DNA of 60,883 nucleotides from contig NZ_CP017298.1 in the NCBI RefSeq assembly GCF_001746855.1, forward strand, positions 598,388 to 659,270. The letters run 5' to 3'. Below, one piece after another: positions 8,314 to 16,182 of the stretch (its first letter is position 1; the number at the start of each line of letters is the position of its first letter). The stretch is from Pauljensenia hongkongensis. GTDB taxonomy: Bacteria; Actinomycetota; Actinomycetes; Actinomycetales; Actinomycetaceae. The notes under the pieces are model-generated. The model was not told where the DNA came from. It saw only the letters and a program-made list of their open reading frames with translations, and made no database searches. A program made the position numbers and the translations under genes.

Positions 8314-9399
8314 TCATGCGCTGTGGCCGACGACCAGCACCGCCCTGTTGCCCTCCTCCTCCGTCCACACGCCCGCGTCCCATAAGTCCTGTCCCCTCAG
8401 CGCCAGGGTGTCGGTCTCCACCCATGACTCGCCGAACTGCTCGTCGGTCCAGGGGTCGTGGACGAGCACGTGGTCCCCGACCGCACCCCACGCCAGGATC
8501 CAGTGCGGCATGGTCTCCCCGTTGAGGGAGGCTAGGTCGACGAGCACCACGACGCGCCGCCCGGCCGCCAGCGCCCGCGCGAGGTCCTGGGGAGCGGGCT
8601 CGCGGTACTCCCACGTGACCCCGAGGGCGCGCGCCTGGTCGACGTGCTTGCGGTGGATCGCCTCGCGCACGTGCCCGGTGGCCATGTGGGCGCGGCTCAC
8701 GCCGACGACAGGCCCGGGCGAGGAGGTGATGACGTGGACGCGGGCCCCCCGCCTCGCAATCGCCCCAGCGAGGCCGAAGTGCCCCACCCCCACCGTGTAC
8801 GTGGCCTCGCGCCATATCTCCATCTCGGCGTCCAGACCGCGCGGCGGCGCGGTTCCGCCGCGGCCCAGGGCCATGAGCGCGCACGCGGGACCGCAGGTGA
8901 ATTCAGTCTTCTGCCTCTCGTACGCGGGGGCTGGCGCCACAGGGGGCCCGGGAGCGAGCCACCGGATCCACCCGACGGTCCGCTCGTGCGCGAATTCGGC
9001 TGGCGGCGCGCCGGACAGCGGGTCGCCGCCCCCTGGCATGCGGGTGAAACCCTCGGCCACGAGCGCGCCCGCCAGGGGGTCCTCCTCCCCCTGGGTCTGC
9101 GCTTTGACCATCGGCAGTCCCCGCCTCCCGGCCTCGTCGACGATGGCGCGGATGATCCCGGCCAGGGCCCCGGCGGCGTCTGCCGTCCCGCTTCCGACCA
9201 GGGGCGCCCATCCGGCGATGCGCAGGTGCGCCGACAGGGGCCGGTGGACCTCGTGCACGGCGGCGCCCCCACTGATCCACACGGTGGCGCGGGCGATACC
9301 GCCGACGCGCGACCACCTGCGCGCGCTCGGCCCGGGGACGCCGAGGCCGGCCAGGGCAGCCCCTGCGCCCTCGCCGACGGGGACCGGCGCACTCCTCAT
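8314..9399 (-). CDS. C39-like cysteine peptidase (DUF3335 type), cytosolic
   Basis: 361 residues. The C-terminal half (from about residue 155) is a papain-like C39 fold: RQKTEFTCGPAC with Cys169 and the preceding oxyanion-hole Gln, MPHWILAW with His299, and LVHDPW with the third acidic residue. The N-terminal half resembles a worn GNAT-like or accessory domain (LPMVKAQTQGEEDPLAGALVAEGFTRMP). No signal peptide, so not a secreted or ABC-fused bacteriocin processor. The start ATG at 9399 overlaps the stop of the ABC ATPase gene as ATGA, which ties it to the peptide importer. Likely works on imported peptides or a specific internal peptide; substrate unknown. Confidence 0.8.
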   Translation of the reverse strand: MRSAPVPVGEGAGAALAGLGVPGPSARRWSRVGGIARATVWISGGAAVHEVHRPLSAHLRIAGWAPLVGSGTADAAGALAGIIRAIVDEAGRRGLPMVKAQTQGEEDPLAGALVAEGFTRMPGGGDPLSGAPPAEFAHERTVGWIRWLAPGPPVAPAPAYERQKTEFTCGPACALMALGRGGTAPPRGLDAEMEIWREATYTVGVGHFGLAGAIARRGARVHVITSSPGPVVGVSRAHMATGHVREAIHRKHVDQARALGVTWEYREPAPQDLARALAAGRRVVVLVDLASLNGETMPHWILAWGAVGDHVLVHDPWTDEQFGESWVETDTLALRGQDLWDAGVWTEEEGNRAVLVVGHSA

Positions 9400-11009
9400 G
9401 CCGGGGCCCCACGTCCCGGGACCGCGTCGATGAGGCTCGCCGTGTACGGGTGCGAGGGCGCGGCCAACAGGGCCTCGGTGGCGCCCTCCTCCACGATCGC
9501 GCCGTCCTTCATGACGATGATGCGGTCGCTCATCTGGCGGGCCACCGCCAGGTCGTGCGTGATGAACACCAGGGCGAAACCCTGCTCGGCCTGCAACCGG
9601 CGCAGCAGGTCGATGATGGTGGCCTGAACGGAAACGTCCAGCGCGGAGACCGCCTCGTCGCATATGAGCAGCTCGGGACGGGCCGCCAGGGCGCGGGCGA
9701 TGGCGACCCTTTGCCGTTGGCCGCCCGACAGGGCCGCGGGCAGGCGCCGGGCGTGGGCGGCGGACAGGCCGACGGCCCCGAGCAGGTCGGGCACTTGCGC
9801 GCCCCCTTGCCCGCCGACCGCCAGGGCTTCGGCGAGGGTCTGCCCGACGGTGCGGGCGGGGTTGAGCGCGGAGTACGGGTTCTGGAAGACGATGCCGACG
9901 GGCGGGGGCGCTCCCCGGCCAGCGCCGGGCGCGCGCACGACATCGACGGTGCCCGAGTCCGGGGCTTCCAGGCCGACCATGATCCGCGCCAGGGTGGTCT
10001 TCCCCGAGCCGGACTCGCCGACGATCCCCACGGACTGTCCGGGCAGGATGTCGAGGCTGACGCCCGCGAGCGCGAGATGCCCCTCAGCGTGCCTGCCGCC
10101 GGAGCGGAACTCCTTGACGACGTCGCGCAGGGCGACGACGGGGCGCTCGTCGGCCACAGTGGTGGCGGGCACGGCACCTGCGGGGCGGGGGCTGGGCCCG
10201 TCGAGTCGGAGCTGGGCGTCCAGGAGCTGGCGCGCGTAGTCGGTCGCGGGGCGGGCGAGGACCCGGCGGGCCTGCCCGGCCTCGACGATGGCGCCGTCCC
10301 GCATGACGACGATGTCGTCCCCGTAGTCGCGGGCGAGGGCGAGGTCGTGGGTGACGAGCACCAGGGCCATGCCGCGGGCGTCGCGCAGGGAGGCGAGGAG
10401 CGTGAGGATCTCCTTCTGGGTGGTGACGTCCAGGGCAGTCGTCGGCTCGTCGGCGATGAGCACACCGGGGGCGGCGTCCAGGGCGGCGGCGATGGCGACG
10501 CGCTGGCGCATTCCTCCGGATAGCTGGTGCGGGTAGGCGCGGGCCGCGCGCGCGGGAAGCCCCACTTCTGCCAGGCGCGCGAGGGCCCGCTCCGCGCGTT
10601 CGGAGCGGGGGCCCTGGCGGTGGGCGATCACCTGGACGCCGCAGCGGTGCAGGGGGCTCAGGGAGGTGAAGGGGTCCTGGGGCAGCCACACGATGCCTCC
10701 CCCGCGCAGGCGGCGCAGGCTGTCGGCTGCGACCCCCAGGTCGATGGTGCGTCCGGCCAGCTCGACGGTGCCCGAGGTGGTGAACTGGGCGGGTGCGAGC
10801 CCGCAGATCGCGCGGGCGAGCATGGACTTGCCCGCGCCGGACTCCCCGACGATGACGAGGGTGCGCCCCGGCGCGGCGTCTACCGAGACGTCCGCGACGA
10901 TCGGGCGGTCGGGGTCGGAGGGGTTGGCGACCCGGATCGCGCGGGCGCGGAGTCCCGTGCCCGTTCCAGTGCTCCCGGCTGTTCCGATGCGTTCTGCGCG
11001 CGCGGTCAC
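9396..11009 (-). CDS. Double ATPase of dipeptide/oligopeptide ABC importer (DppD-DppF fusion)
   Basis: 537 residues with two complete ABC cassettes. First cassette: Walker A GESGAGKS, signature LSGGMRQRVAIA, Walker B LIADEPTTALD, switch VTHD. Second: GESGSGKT, LSGGQRQRVAIA, LICDEAVSALD, ITHD. The final HPYTASLIDAVPG is typical of the oligopeptide family C-terminus. In many genomes the two halves are separate genes. The start GTG at 11009 overlaps the upstream permease stop (GTGA). Energises uptake through the two permeases encoded just upstream. Confidence 0.93.
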   Translation of the reverse strand: MTARAERIGTAGSTGTGTGLRARAIRVANPSDPDRPIVADVSVDAAPGRTLVIVGESGAGKSMLARAICGLAPAQFTTSGTVELAGRTIDLGVAADSLRRLRGGGIVWLPQDPFTSLSPLHRCGVQVIAHRQGPRSERAERALARLAEVGLPARAARAYPHQLSGGMRQRVAIAAALDAAPGVLIADEPTTALDVTTQKEILTLLASLRDARGMALVLVTHDLALARDYGDDIVVMRDGAIVEAGQARRVLARPATDYARQLLDAQLRLDGPSPRPAGAVPATTVADERPVVALRDVVKEFRSGGRHAEGHLALAGVSLDILPGQSVGIVGESGSGKTTLARIMVGLEAPDSGTVDVVRAPGAGRGAPPPVGIVFQNPYSALNPARTVGQTLAEALAVGGQGGAQVPDLLGAVGLSAAHARRLPAALSGGQRQRVAIARALAARPELLICDEAVSALDVSVQATIIDLLRRLQAEQGFALVFITHDLAVARQMSDRIIVMKDGAIVEEGATEALLAAPSHPYTASLIDAVPGRGAPA

Positions 11010-11872
11010 TGTCCGCCCTTCGCGCTCGAGGACGTCCACCAGTCGCCGGCGATGTTGAAGGCGGCGGCGACCACGATGATGGCGGTGCCCGGTGCCAGGG
11101 CGGCCGCGGGGTTGAGGGAGAGGAACGTGCGCGCGTCCGCCAGTTGGCGCCCCCAGTCGGCGGCCTGGGCGGAGACCCCGAAGCCCAGGTAGGACAGCCC
11201 CGACAGGGACACCAGTGCGAAGGCGATGTTCACGAAGAGGTTCGCCCACGCGATGGGCGCCACGTTGGGGGCGATGTGCAGGGCGAGGATGCGAGGTGTC
11301 GGCAGGCGCAGCACCCGGGCGGACTCGATGTAGGGGGCGCCCATCTGGGCCAGGGCGGCGGCGCGGATCATGCGCACGTCGGAGGGGGCGAAGAGCACGG
11401 TGAGCACGGCCACGCTCACCCAGTAGGAGCCGCCGACGACTCCTGCGACCACGATGGCGAGCAGGGTGACGGGCAGGGACAGCAGGACCTCGACCCCCCG
11501 GGAGACGAGCGCGTCCCACCAGGAGCCGAACCAGGCGGCGCTGATGCCCGCGGCCATCCCCACCAGCATCGACCCGGCGGCGACCACCACGGGGCCGACC
11601 ACGGTCGAGCGGGCGCCCGCGATGGTGAGGGCCAGGATGTCGCGCCCCAGCTTGTCGGTGCCCAGCAGGTGGCCGGGGGACCCGGCGGGCAGCGCGGCCG
11701 CCCCCAGGTCCTGGTCGAGCGCGCCGGGCGCGAGGAAGCCGGGCAGGGCCGCCCACACGGCGACGACCCCCAGGACCACCAGGGCGACTGCCACGGACCC
11801 GGGGAGTCCGCGGAGCCTGTGCCCCGGTCCTCGCGGCGCAGGGCGGGCGGGGGCGGTGTCCGCCCCGGTCAT
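11006..11872 (-). CDS. Dipeptide/oligopeptide ABC permease, DppC type
   Basis: 288 residues. Six predicted helices; the DppC hallmark GHLLGTDKLGRDILALTIAGAR near the N-terminus, and the EAA-loop region AALAQMGAPYIESARVLRLPTPRILALHIAPN. Ends LSYLGFGVSAQAADWGRQLADA and NIAGDWW, standard for the family. Start ATG at 11872 overlaps the DppB stop as ATGA. Forms the channel with the preceding permease. Confidence 0.92.
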   Translation of the reverse strand: MTGADTAPARPAPRGPGHRLRGLPGSVAVALVVLGVVAVWAALPGFLAPGALDQDLGAAALPAGSPGHLLGTDKLGRDILALTIAGARSTVVGPVVVAAGSMLVGMAAGISAAWFGSWWDALVSRGVEVLLSLPVTLLAIVVAGVVGGSYWVSVAVLTVLFAPSDVRMIRAAALAQMGAPYIESARVLRLPTPRILALHIAPNVAPIAWANLFVNIAFALVSLSGLSYLGFGVSAQAADWGRQLADARTFLSLNPAAALAPGTAIIVVAAAFNIAGDWWTSSSAKGGQ

Positions 11873-12891
11873 CGCGCCCTCCCCCGTCTGCCGGGACGGG
11901 ATCCGCGGATGGCGCGCGGCCCCTGCGCGGACAACGCCCGACGGGACTGCGCCCTCCCCCGGGCGGGCCTCGGGTCGAGGATGCGCGCGACGATGTCGAC
12001 GACCAGCGTGGTCGTCATGATGAGGGCGGCGACGATGAGGACGATGGCCTGCACGACGGGGATGTCCTTGTACGTGATGGAGTCGGCCAGCAGTTGGCCG
12101 ATGCCGGGCAGTGAGAAGGCCTCCTCGACCAGCACCGTCGACCCGAAGAGGGAACCGAGGATCAGGCCCGCGCTGGTGACGATGGGCAGGGCGGCGCCCT
12201 TGAGGTACATGAGGGTAGTCCTGCGCTCGGACAGGCCCCGCGAGCGCGCGAAGAGCACGTAGTCGCTGGCGAGCTCGGTGATGACGGCGGCGCGGGTGAC
12301 GCGCACGATCATCGCGCAGGTGCCGACAGCCAGCGCCACTGCGGGCAGCGCCAGGTGCCAGAGCCGGTCGGCGAAGCCGCTCCCCTCCCCGTAGATCGGG
12401 AAGAGCCCGCCCATGAGGGCGAAGACGTAGAGCAGGACCATGCCGAGGGCGAACCCCGGGGCGCTGACCCCCACGACGGAGGCGCCCACGATGAGCCGGT
12501 CGGTGCCAGTGCCCGCCCGGCGCGCGGCGACGACGCCCAGGGGAACGCCGACGGCGACGGCGATGGCGAACGCGAGGGCGGTGAGCTGCCCGGTGAGCGC
12601 GACGCGGCCAGCGAGGATGTCGGTGACGGGCGCGGAGTTTCGCACGGAGTCGCCGAAGTCGCCGTGAAGGGCGCGGCCGAGCCACGTCAGGTACTGGGAC
12701 CACAGGGGCTCGTCCAGGTGGTACTTCGCTGTGATGGCGGCGCGCACGCCGGGGGTGACGGCACGGGTGCCGACCAGCATCTTCACCGGGTCCCCGGGCA
12801 CCATGTGCGTCAGGGAGAACACGATGACGGAGAGCACCGCCAAGACGGCAGCGAACCCCGCGATCCTGCCCAGCAGGTAGCGCATTGTCAT
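11869..12891 (-). CDS. Dipeptide/oligopeptide ABC permease, DppB type
   Basis: 340 residues. Starts MTMRYLLGRIAGFAAVLAVLS and continues FSLTHMVPGDPVKML, the DppB signature. Later LPAVALAVGTCAMIVRVTRAAVITELASDYVLFARSRGLSERR contains the EAA loop, and VEEAFSLPGIGQLLADSITYKDIPVVQA is the usual C-terminal block. The C-terminal 40 residues are Arg-rich and unusual for the family. The gene starts 10 bases after the binding-protein gene with GAGG upstream. Confidence 0.92.
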   Translation of the reverse strand: MTMRYLLGRIAGFAAVLAVLSVIVFSLTHMVPGDPVKMLVGTRAVTPGVRAAITAKYHLDEPLWSQYLTWLGRALHGDFGDSVRNSAPVTDILAGRVALTGQLTALAFAIAVAVGVPLGVVAARRAGTGTDRLIVGASVVGVSAPGFALGMVLLYVFALMGGLFPIYGEGSGFADRLWHLALPAVALAVGTCAMIVRVTRAAVITELASDYVLFARSRGLSERRTTLMYLKGAALPIVTSAGLILGSLFGSTVLVEEAFSLPGIGQLLADSITYKDIPVVQAIVLIVAALIMTTTLVVDIVARILDPRPARGRAQSRRALSAQGPRAIRGSRPGRRGRAR

Positions 12892-12901
12892 GTGCGGGGC
12901 C

Positions 12902-14479
12902 TCACTGGACGAGGTCGAGGGAGGCCGTCCACGGCGTCATGAAGAAGTAGGGCCCGAAGTCCTTGGGCGCGACCCGGGAAGAGAAGGCGCTGGTGGATTT
13001 GCCCCACCAGATGGGCGAGTAGATGACGTTCTCCTGGGCGATCGCGGTCGCGGAGACGAGGTCCTGGGCGCGGGCCGCGGGGTCGGCCTGAGCGTTCGAC
13101 TGGGCGATCAGGGAGGCGACCTCGGGGTTGGAGTACCTGGCGGGGTTCGCCTCCCCCAGCAGCCACCCGGGGATCTCCCCGGCGTCCCCGGTTGTGGGGG
13201 TGTAGCTCATGTAGTAGAGGCCGTACTCCCCGGTGCCGACTTGGGAGATCCACTCCTCGAGGGGCTTGGAGGTGACGGTGAGGGTGACACCGATCTTCTT
13301 GAGGTTGTCGGCGATGGCCAGGGCGGCGTTGCCCATCTCCGGGATGGAGGCGGGGTAGGTGAGTTCCGCTTCGAACCCGCTGGGCACGTGCGAGGCGGCC
13401 AACTCCTCGCGGGCCTTGTCGAGGTCGAACTCGGTGTTCGGCAGAGTGGCCAGCAGCGCGCGGGCGGCGTCCTCGCCGATCTGGGAGCCCAGCTGGTCGG
13501 GCGGTTCGATGCCGGTGGCCGCCTCGCCGCGCCCGGAGAGCACGGAGGCGACGATGGAGGCCCGGTCGACGGCGTGGGCGACGGCGCGGCGCACGTGGAT
13601 GTCGTTGAAGGGCTCCACCGCCTCGTCGAAGGTGAGGCCCACGTAGGAGCGGTCGGACTCGGTGTGGACGGTGGTGCCGTCGATGGCCTCGAACTGGCCG
13701 ACCTGGTCGGCGGGGATCTGCACGGAGACGTCGATCTGTCCGGCGCGCTGGGCGAGCAGGCGGGAGTTCTCGTCGGAGAAGAAGTCGAACTCGATCTTCT
13801 GGGCGCTGGTGTCTCCACCCCACCAGGTGCCGCTTTTCACGAAGACCGCTTTGGAGTCGGGTTGGAACTCGACGGCGCGGTAGGGGCCCGTGCCCATGAT
13901 GAGGTCCTTGGCGCTGCCGTAGGCGCCCGCGGCCTCGTAGTAGGACTTCTCGGTGATCCACAGTCCGCCGTTGGCGGTGACGGTCCACCCGAAGTTCTGC
14001 GCGGGCGCGGGCAGGGTGATGGTGATCTCGGAGTCGCCGGTCTGGGAGACGTCGGTGCCCGCGGGCCAGTAGACGGACGAGGACGGGGACCTGTCCGGGT
14101 CGCGGGCGACGTCGATGGAGAACAGGACGTCGTCGATGGTGACGGGGTTGCCGTCCTGGAAGCGGGCGTCGTCACGGATCTGGAACACCCAGGTCCGGCC
14201 GTCGGCGGTGGTGTGGGACGAGGCGACGGCGGGAACCAGTTCGCCCTGGGCGTCCACGCCCAGGAGCCCCTCTGAGGACACTTGGGCGACGTAGTAGTTG
14301 ATGATGCCGGTCTCGTGGGCGACGTCCAGGGTGGACAGGGATCCGGGCAGTCCGACTGTGAGGGTCCCGGGCTCGGCGGCGGCTTGGGAGGGCGCGGCGG
14401 AGCGGGGCGCGCAGGCGGCCAGGGAGCACATGAGCGCGAGTCCTGCGATGGCGGCCGCGGCGGCGGGTTTCCTTGTCAT
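12902..14479 (-). CDS. Peptide-binding lipoprotein (SBP family 5)
   Basis: 525 residues. Signal sequence MTRKPAAAAAIAGLALMCSL followed by lipobox LAAC with Cys23, so anchored outside the membrane. The mature part has the family 5 pattern: LTVGLPGSLSTLDVAHETG, GRTWVFQIRDDARFQDGNPVT, FQPDSKAVFVK, VRRAVAHAVDRASI, and the C-terminal QENVIYSPIWW region. Start ATG 14479 follows AAAGGA by about 9 bases. It captures di- or oligopeptides for the permeases that follow. Confidence 0.92.
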   Translation of the reverse strand: MTRKPAAAAAIAGLALMCSLAACAPRSAAPSQAAAEPGTLTVGLPGSLSTLDVAHETGIINYYVAQVSSEGLLGVDAQGELVPAVASSHTTADGRTWVFQIRDDARFQDGNPVTIDDVLFSIDVARDPDRSPSSSVYWPAGTDVSQTGDSEITITLPAPAQNFGWTVTANGGLWITEKSYYEAAGAYGSAKDLIMGTGPYRAVEFQPDSKAVFVKSGTWWGGDTSAQKIEFDFFSDENSRLLAQRAGQIDVSVQIPADQVGQFEAIDGTTVHTESDRSYVGLTFDEAVEPFNDIHVRRAVAHAVDRASIVASVLSGRGEAATGIEPPDQLGSQIGEDAARALLATLPNTEFDLDKAREELAASHVPSGFEAELTYPASIPEMGNAALAIADNLKKIGVTLTVTSKPLEEWISQVGTGEYGLYYMSYTPTTGDAGEIPGWLLGEANPARYSNPEVASLIAQSNAQADPAARAQDLVSATAIAQENVIYSPIWWGKSTSAFSSRVAPKDFGPYFFMTPWTASLDLVQ

Positions 14480-14633
14480 CACGTGTGGTCCTTTCGCTTT
14501 GCCTTCCGGCCGGTGGCCGTGTTGCCCCAGGTGGTGGCCGTCGTCCACGGTATTGCGCCCGTGGGCGGGGGATCCGGCGGGGCCCGAGGCATGGTCTTTT
14601 GTAAACGCTGCCGTGGGCACCGCGCCCCGCCCC

Positions 14634-15992
14634 TCAGCGGGCGCCGAGGAAGTCGGCGGCCACGGCCGCCAACGCCCGCACGGTGAGGTCGACGTCGGAC
14701 AGGCGGATGTGCTCGTCGTGCGCGTGCAATCGCGAGTACAGGTCCCCCAGGGCCACGTCCCGCCCGAAGGACCCGAACCCGTAGCCCACTCCCCCCAGGC
14801 GCCTGGCGACCCTGAGGTCGGAGCCGCCGGGGAAGAGGACGGGCACCACCCGCGAGCCGGGGTGCTGCGCCCGCAGGGCGCGCTCGATGGCGCGGTACAG
14901 GCGCGTGCCGGTGGGCGAGGCCGTCGCCCCCTCCACTAGGAGCCGTTCGATGCGCACGTGCTCCCCCACCTCCCCCAGGGCGCGCCGCAGGGCTGCGTCG
15001 ACGAAGTCGTCGTCCTGGCCGGGCAGTGTGCGGATGTCGAGGTCGATGTGGGCCGATGAGGGCAGGACGTTGATGGGCCCGCCCGCCCGGACGGCGGTCT
15101 GGGCGACGGTGAGGCGGCTGATGGCGTGGGCGTAGGCGGCCAGGTCCCCGAACTCGTGGTAGTCGCCGTCGTAGTCCGCTGCGAGCAGGGCGGCGCGGGT
15201 GGCGGGGTCGAACTCGAAGGCGGAGACGAAGCCCTCCCATTCGCCCCCTCCCCCGGCGGGCCAACGGGCGCAGGCCAGGCGCTGGACGACGCGGGCCAGG
15301 ACCTCGACGGCGCTGTGGCGCCCCAGGGGCACCGATCCGTGGCCGGCGTCCCCGTCGACGTGGAGGCGGCGCTGGGCGGCGCCCTTCTCGCCGACGACGA
15401 CGGCGATGGAGTCGCTCCCCCGGGCGCCCCGGATGTGCCCGCCGCCCATCTCGGAGATGCAGTTGCGCCAGGGGATGGCCTGGGGCTCGGCTTCCCCGAT
15501 CCACGGCACGCCCAATCCTCCGCGGGCCTCCTCGTCGGCGGCGGCCACGAAGGTGAGGGTGCCCGCGGGGCGCGCTCCCCCCTCGGCGACCCGCCGGGCC
15601 AGGTCCTGGGTGACGACGGCCATCGCGGCGGTGAGGTGCAGCATGTCCACGGTGCCGCGCCCCCACATGACGCCGTCGGAGTCGATGCGCGCGGCGAAGG
15701 GCTCGTGGGCCCATTGGGAGTCGTCAGCGGGGACGACGTCGGTGTGCCCGATGAGGGTGAGGGGCTCGGCGGCGGGGTCTGAGCCGTCCAGGGCGACGAC
15801 CAGGGTGGTGCGCCCGGGCGCGGGCTCGATGCGGCGCATCCGCACGGGCAGGCCCTCGAAAAGGGCCTCCAGGGTGTCGGCGCTGCGGTGCTCGTGGCCC
15901 GAGGCGGGTGTGAGGTCGTTGACGCAGGCGTTGCGCACCAGCTCGCCCAGCAGTTCGACGGTTCGGGCCCCAAGGGGTGACAGGTCGGTCAT
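14634..15992 (-). CDS. M20/ArgE family metallopeptidase
   Basis: 452 residues; a cytosolic zinc-dependent aminoacyl or dipeptide hydrolase. Metal and catalytic motifs: LIGHTDVVPAD (first His/Asp), WGRGTVDM (bridging Asp), AADEEARGG (catalytic Glu pair), and later NVLPSSAHIDLDIRTLPG and FPGGSDLRVARRLGG near the C-terminus. Start ATG 15992 follows GGAAGGACC. First gene of the minus-strand peptide cluster; 154 bases separate it from the binding-protein gene, enough for an internal promoter. With the importer it makes a take-up-and-hydrolyse pathway for peptides. Confidence 0.9.
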   Translation of the reverse strand: MTDLSPLGARTVELLGELVRNACVNDLTPASGHEHRSADTLEALFEGLPVRMRRIEPAPGRTTLVVALDGSDPAAEPLTLIGHTDVVPADDSQWAHEPFAARIDSDGVMWGRGTVDMLHLTAAMAVVTQDLARRVAEGGARPAGTLTFVAAADEEARGGLGVPWIGEAEPQAIPWRNCISEMGGGHIRGARGSDSIAVVVGEKGAAQRRLHVDGDAGHGSVPLGRHSAVEVLARVVQRLACARWPAGGGGEWEGFVSAFEFDPATRAALLAADYDGDYHEFGDLAAYAHAISRLTVAQTAVRAGGPINVLPSSAHIDLDIRTLPGQDDDFVDAALRRALGEVGEHVRIERLLVEGATASPTGTRLYRAIERALRAQHPGSRVVPVLFPGGSDLRVARRLGGVGYGFGSFGRDVALGDLYSRLHAHDEHIRLSDVDLTVRALAAVAADFLGAR

Positions 15993-16024
15993 AGCGGTCC
16001 TTCCTCGTGCGTGCGTGTGCACCC

Positions 16025-16083
16025 ACGTTAGGGCCGCGCGCGGCGGCGCCGCGGTTGTGACCGCAGTGGGGGCGTTTGTGACG
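16025..16083 (-). promoter_or_regulatory. Promoter region of the peptide operon with two direct repeats
   Basis: A TAACGT -10-like box lies at 16025-16030 on the minus strand without a recognisable -35. Upstream are two similar 12-mers, GCGGTTGTGACC (16051-16062) and GCGTTTGTGACG (16072-16083), 21 bases apart, i.e. on the same helix face. This is the layout of an activator site. Confidence 0.4.
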
Positions 16084-16182
16084 AAGACTCCCGCTCCCCC
16101 GGGCGGGGCCGGTGGACCGGGCGCGGCGCCGAAAGTACGCTTGTCGGGTACTAGTCCACGACTCGGATGGAGATAACAGAAC

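Noticed and set aside
15993-16182. T-box riboswitch before valS
   Set aside because: No T-box sequence or terminator/antiterminator stems seen; actinobacterial valS genes rarely have one.
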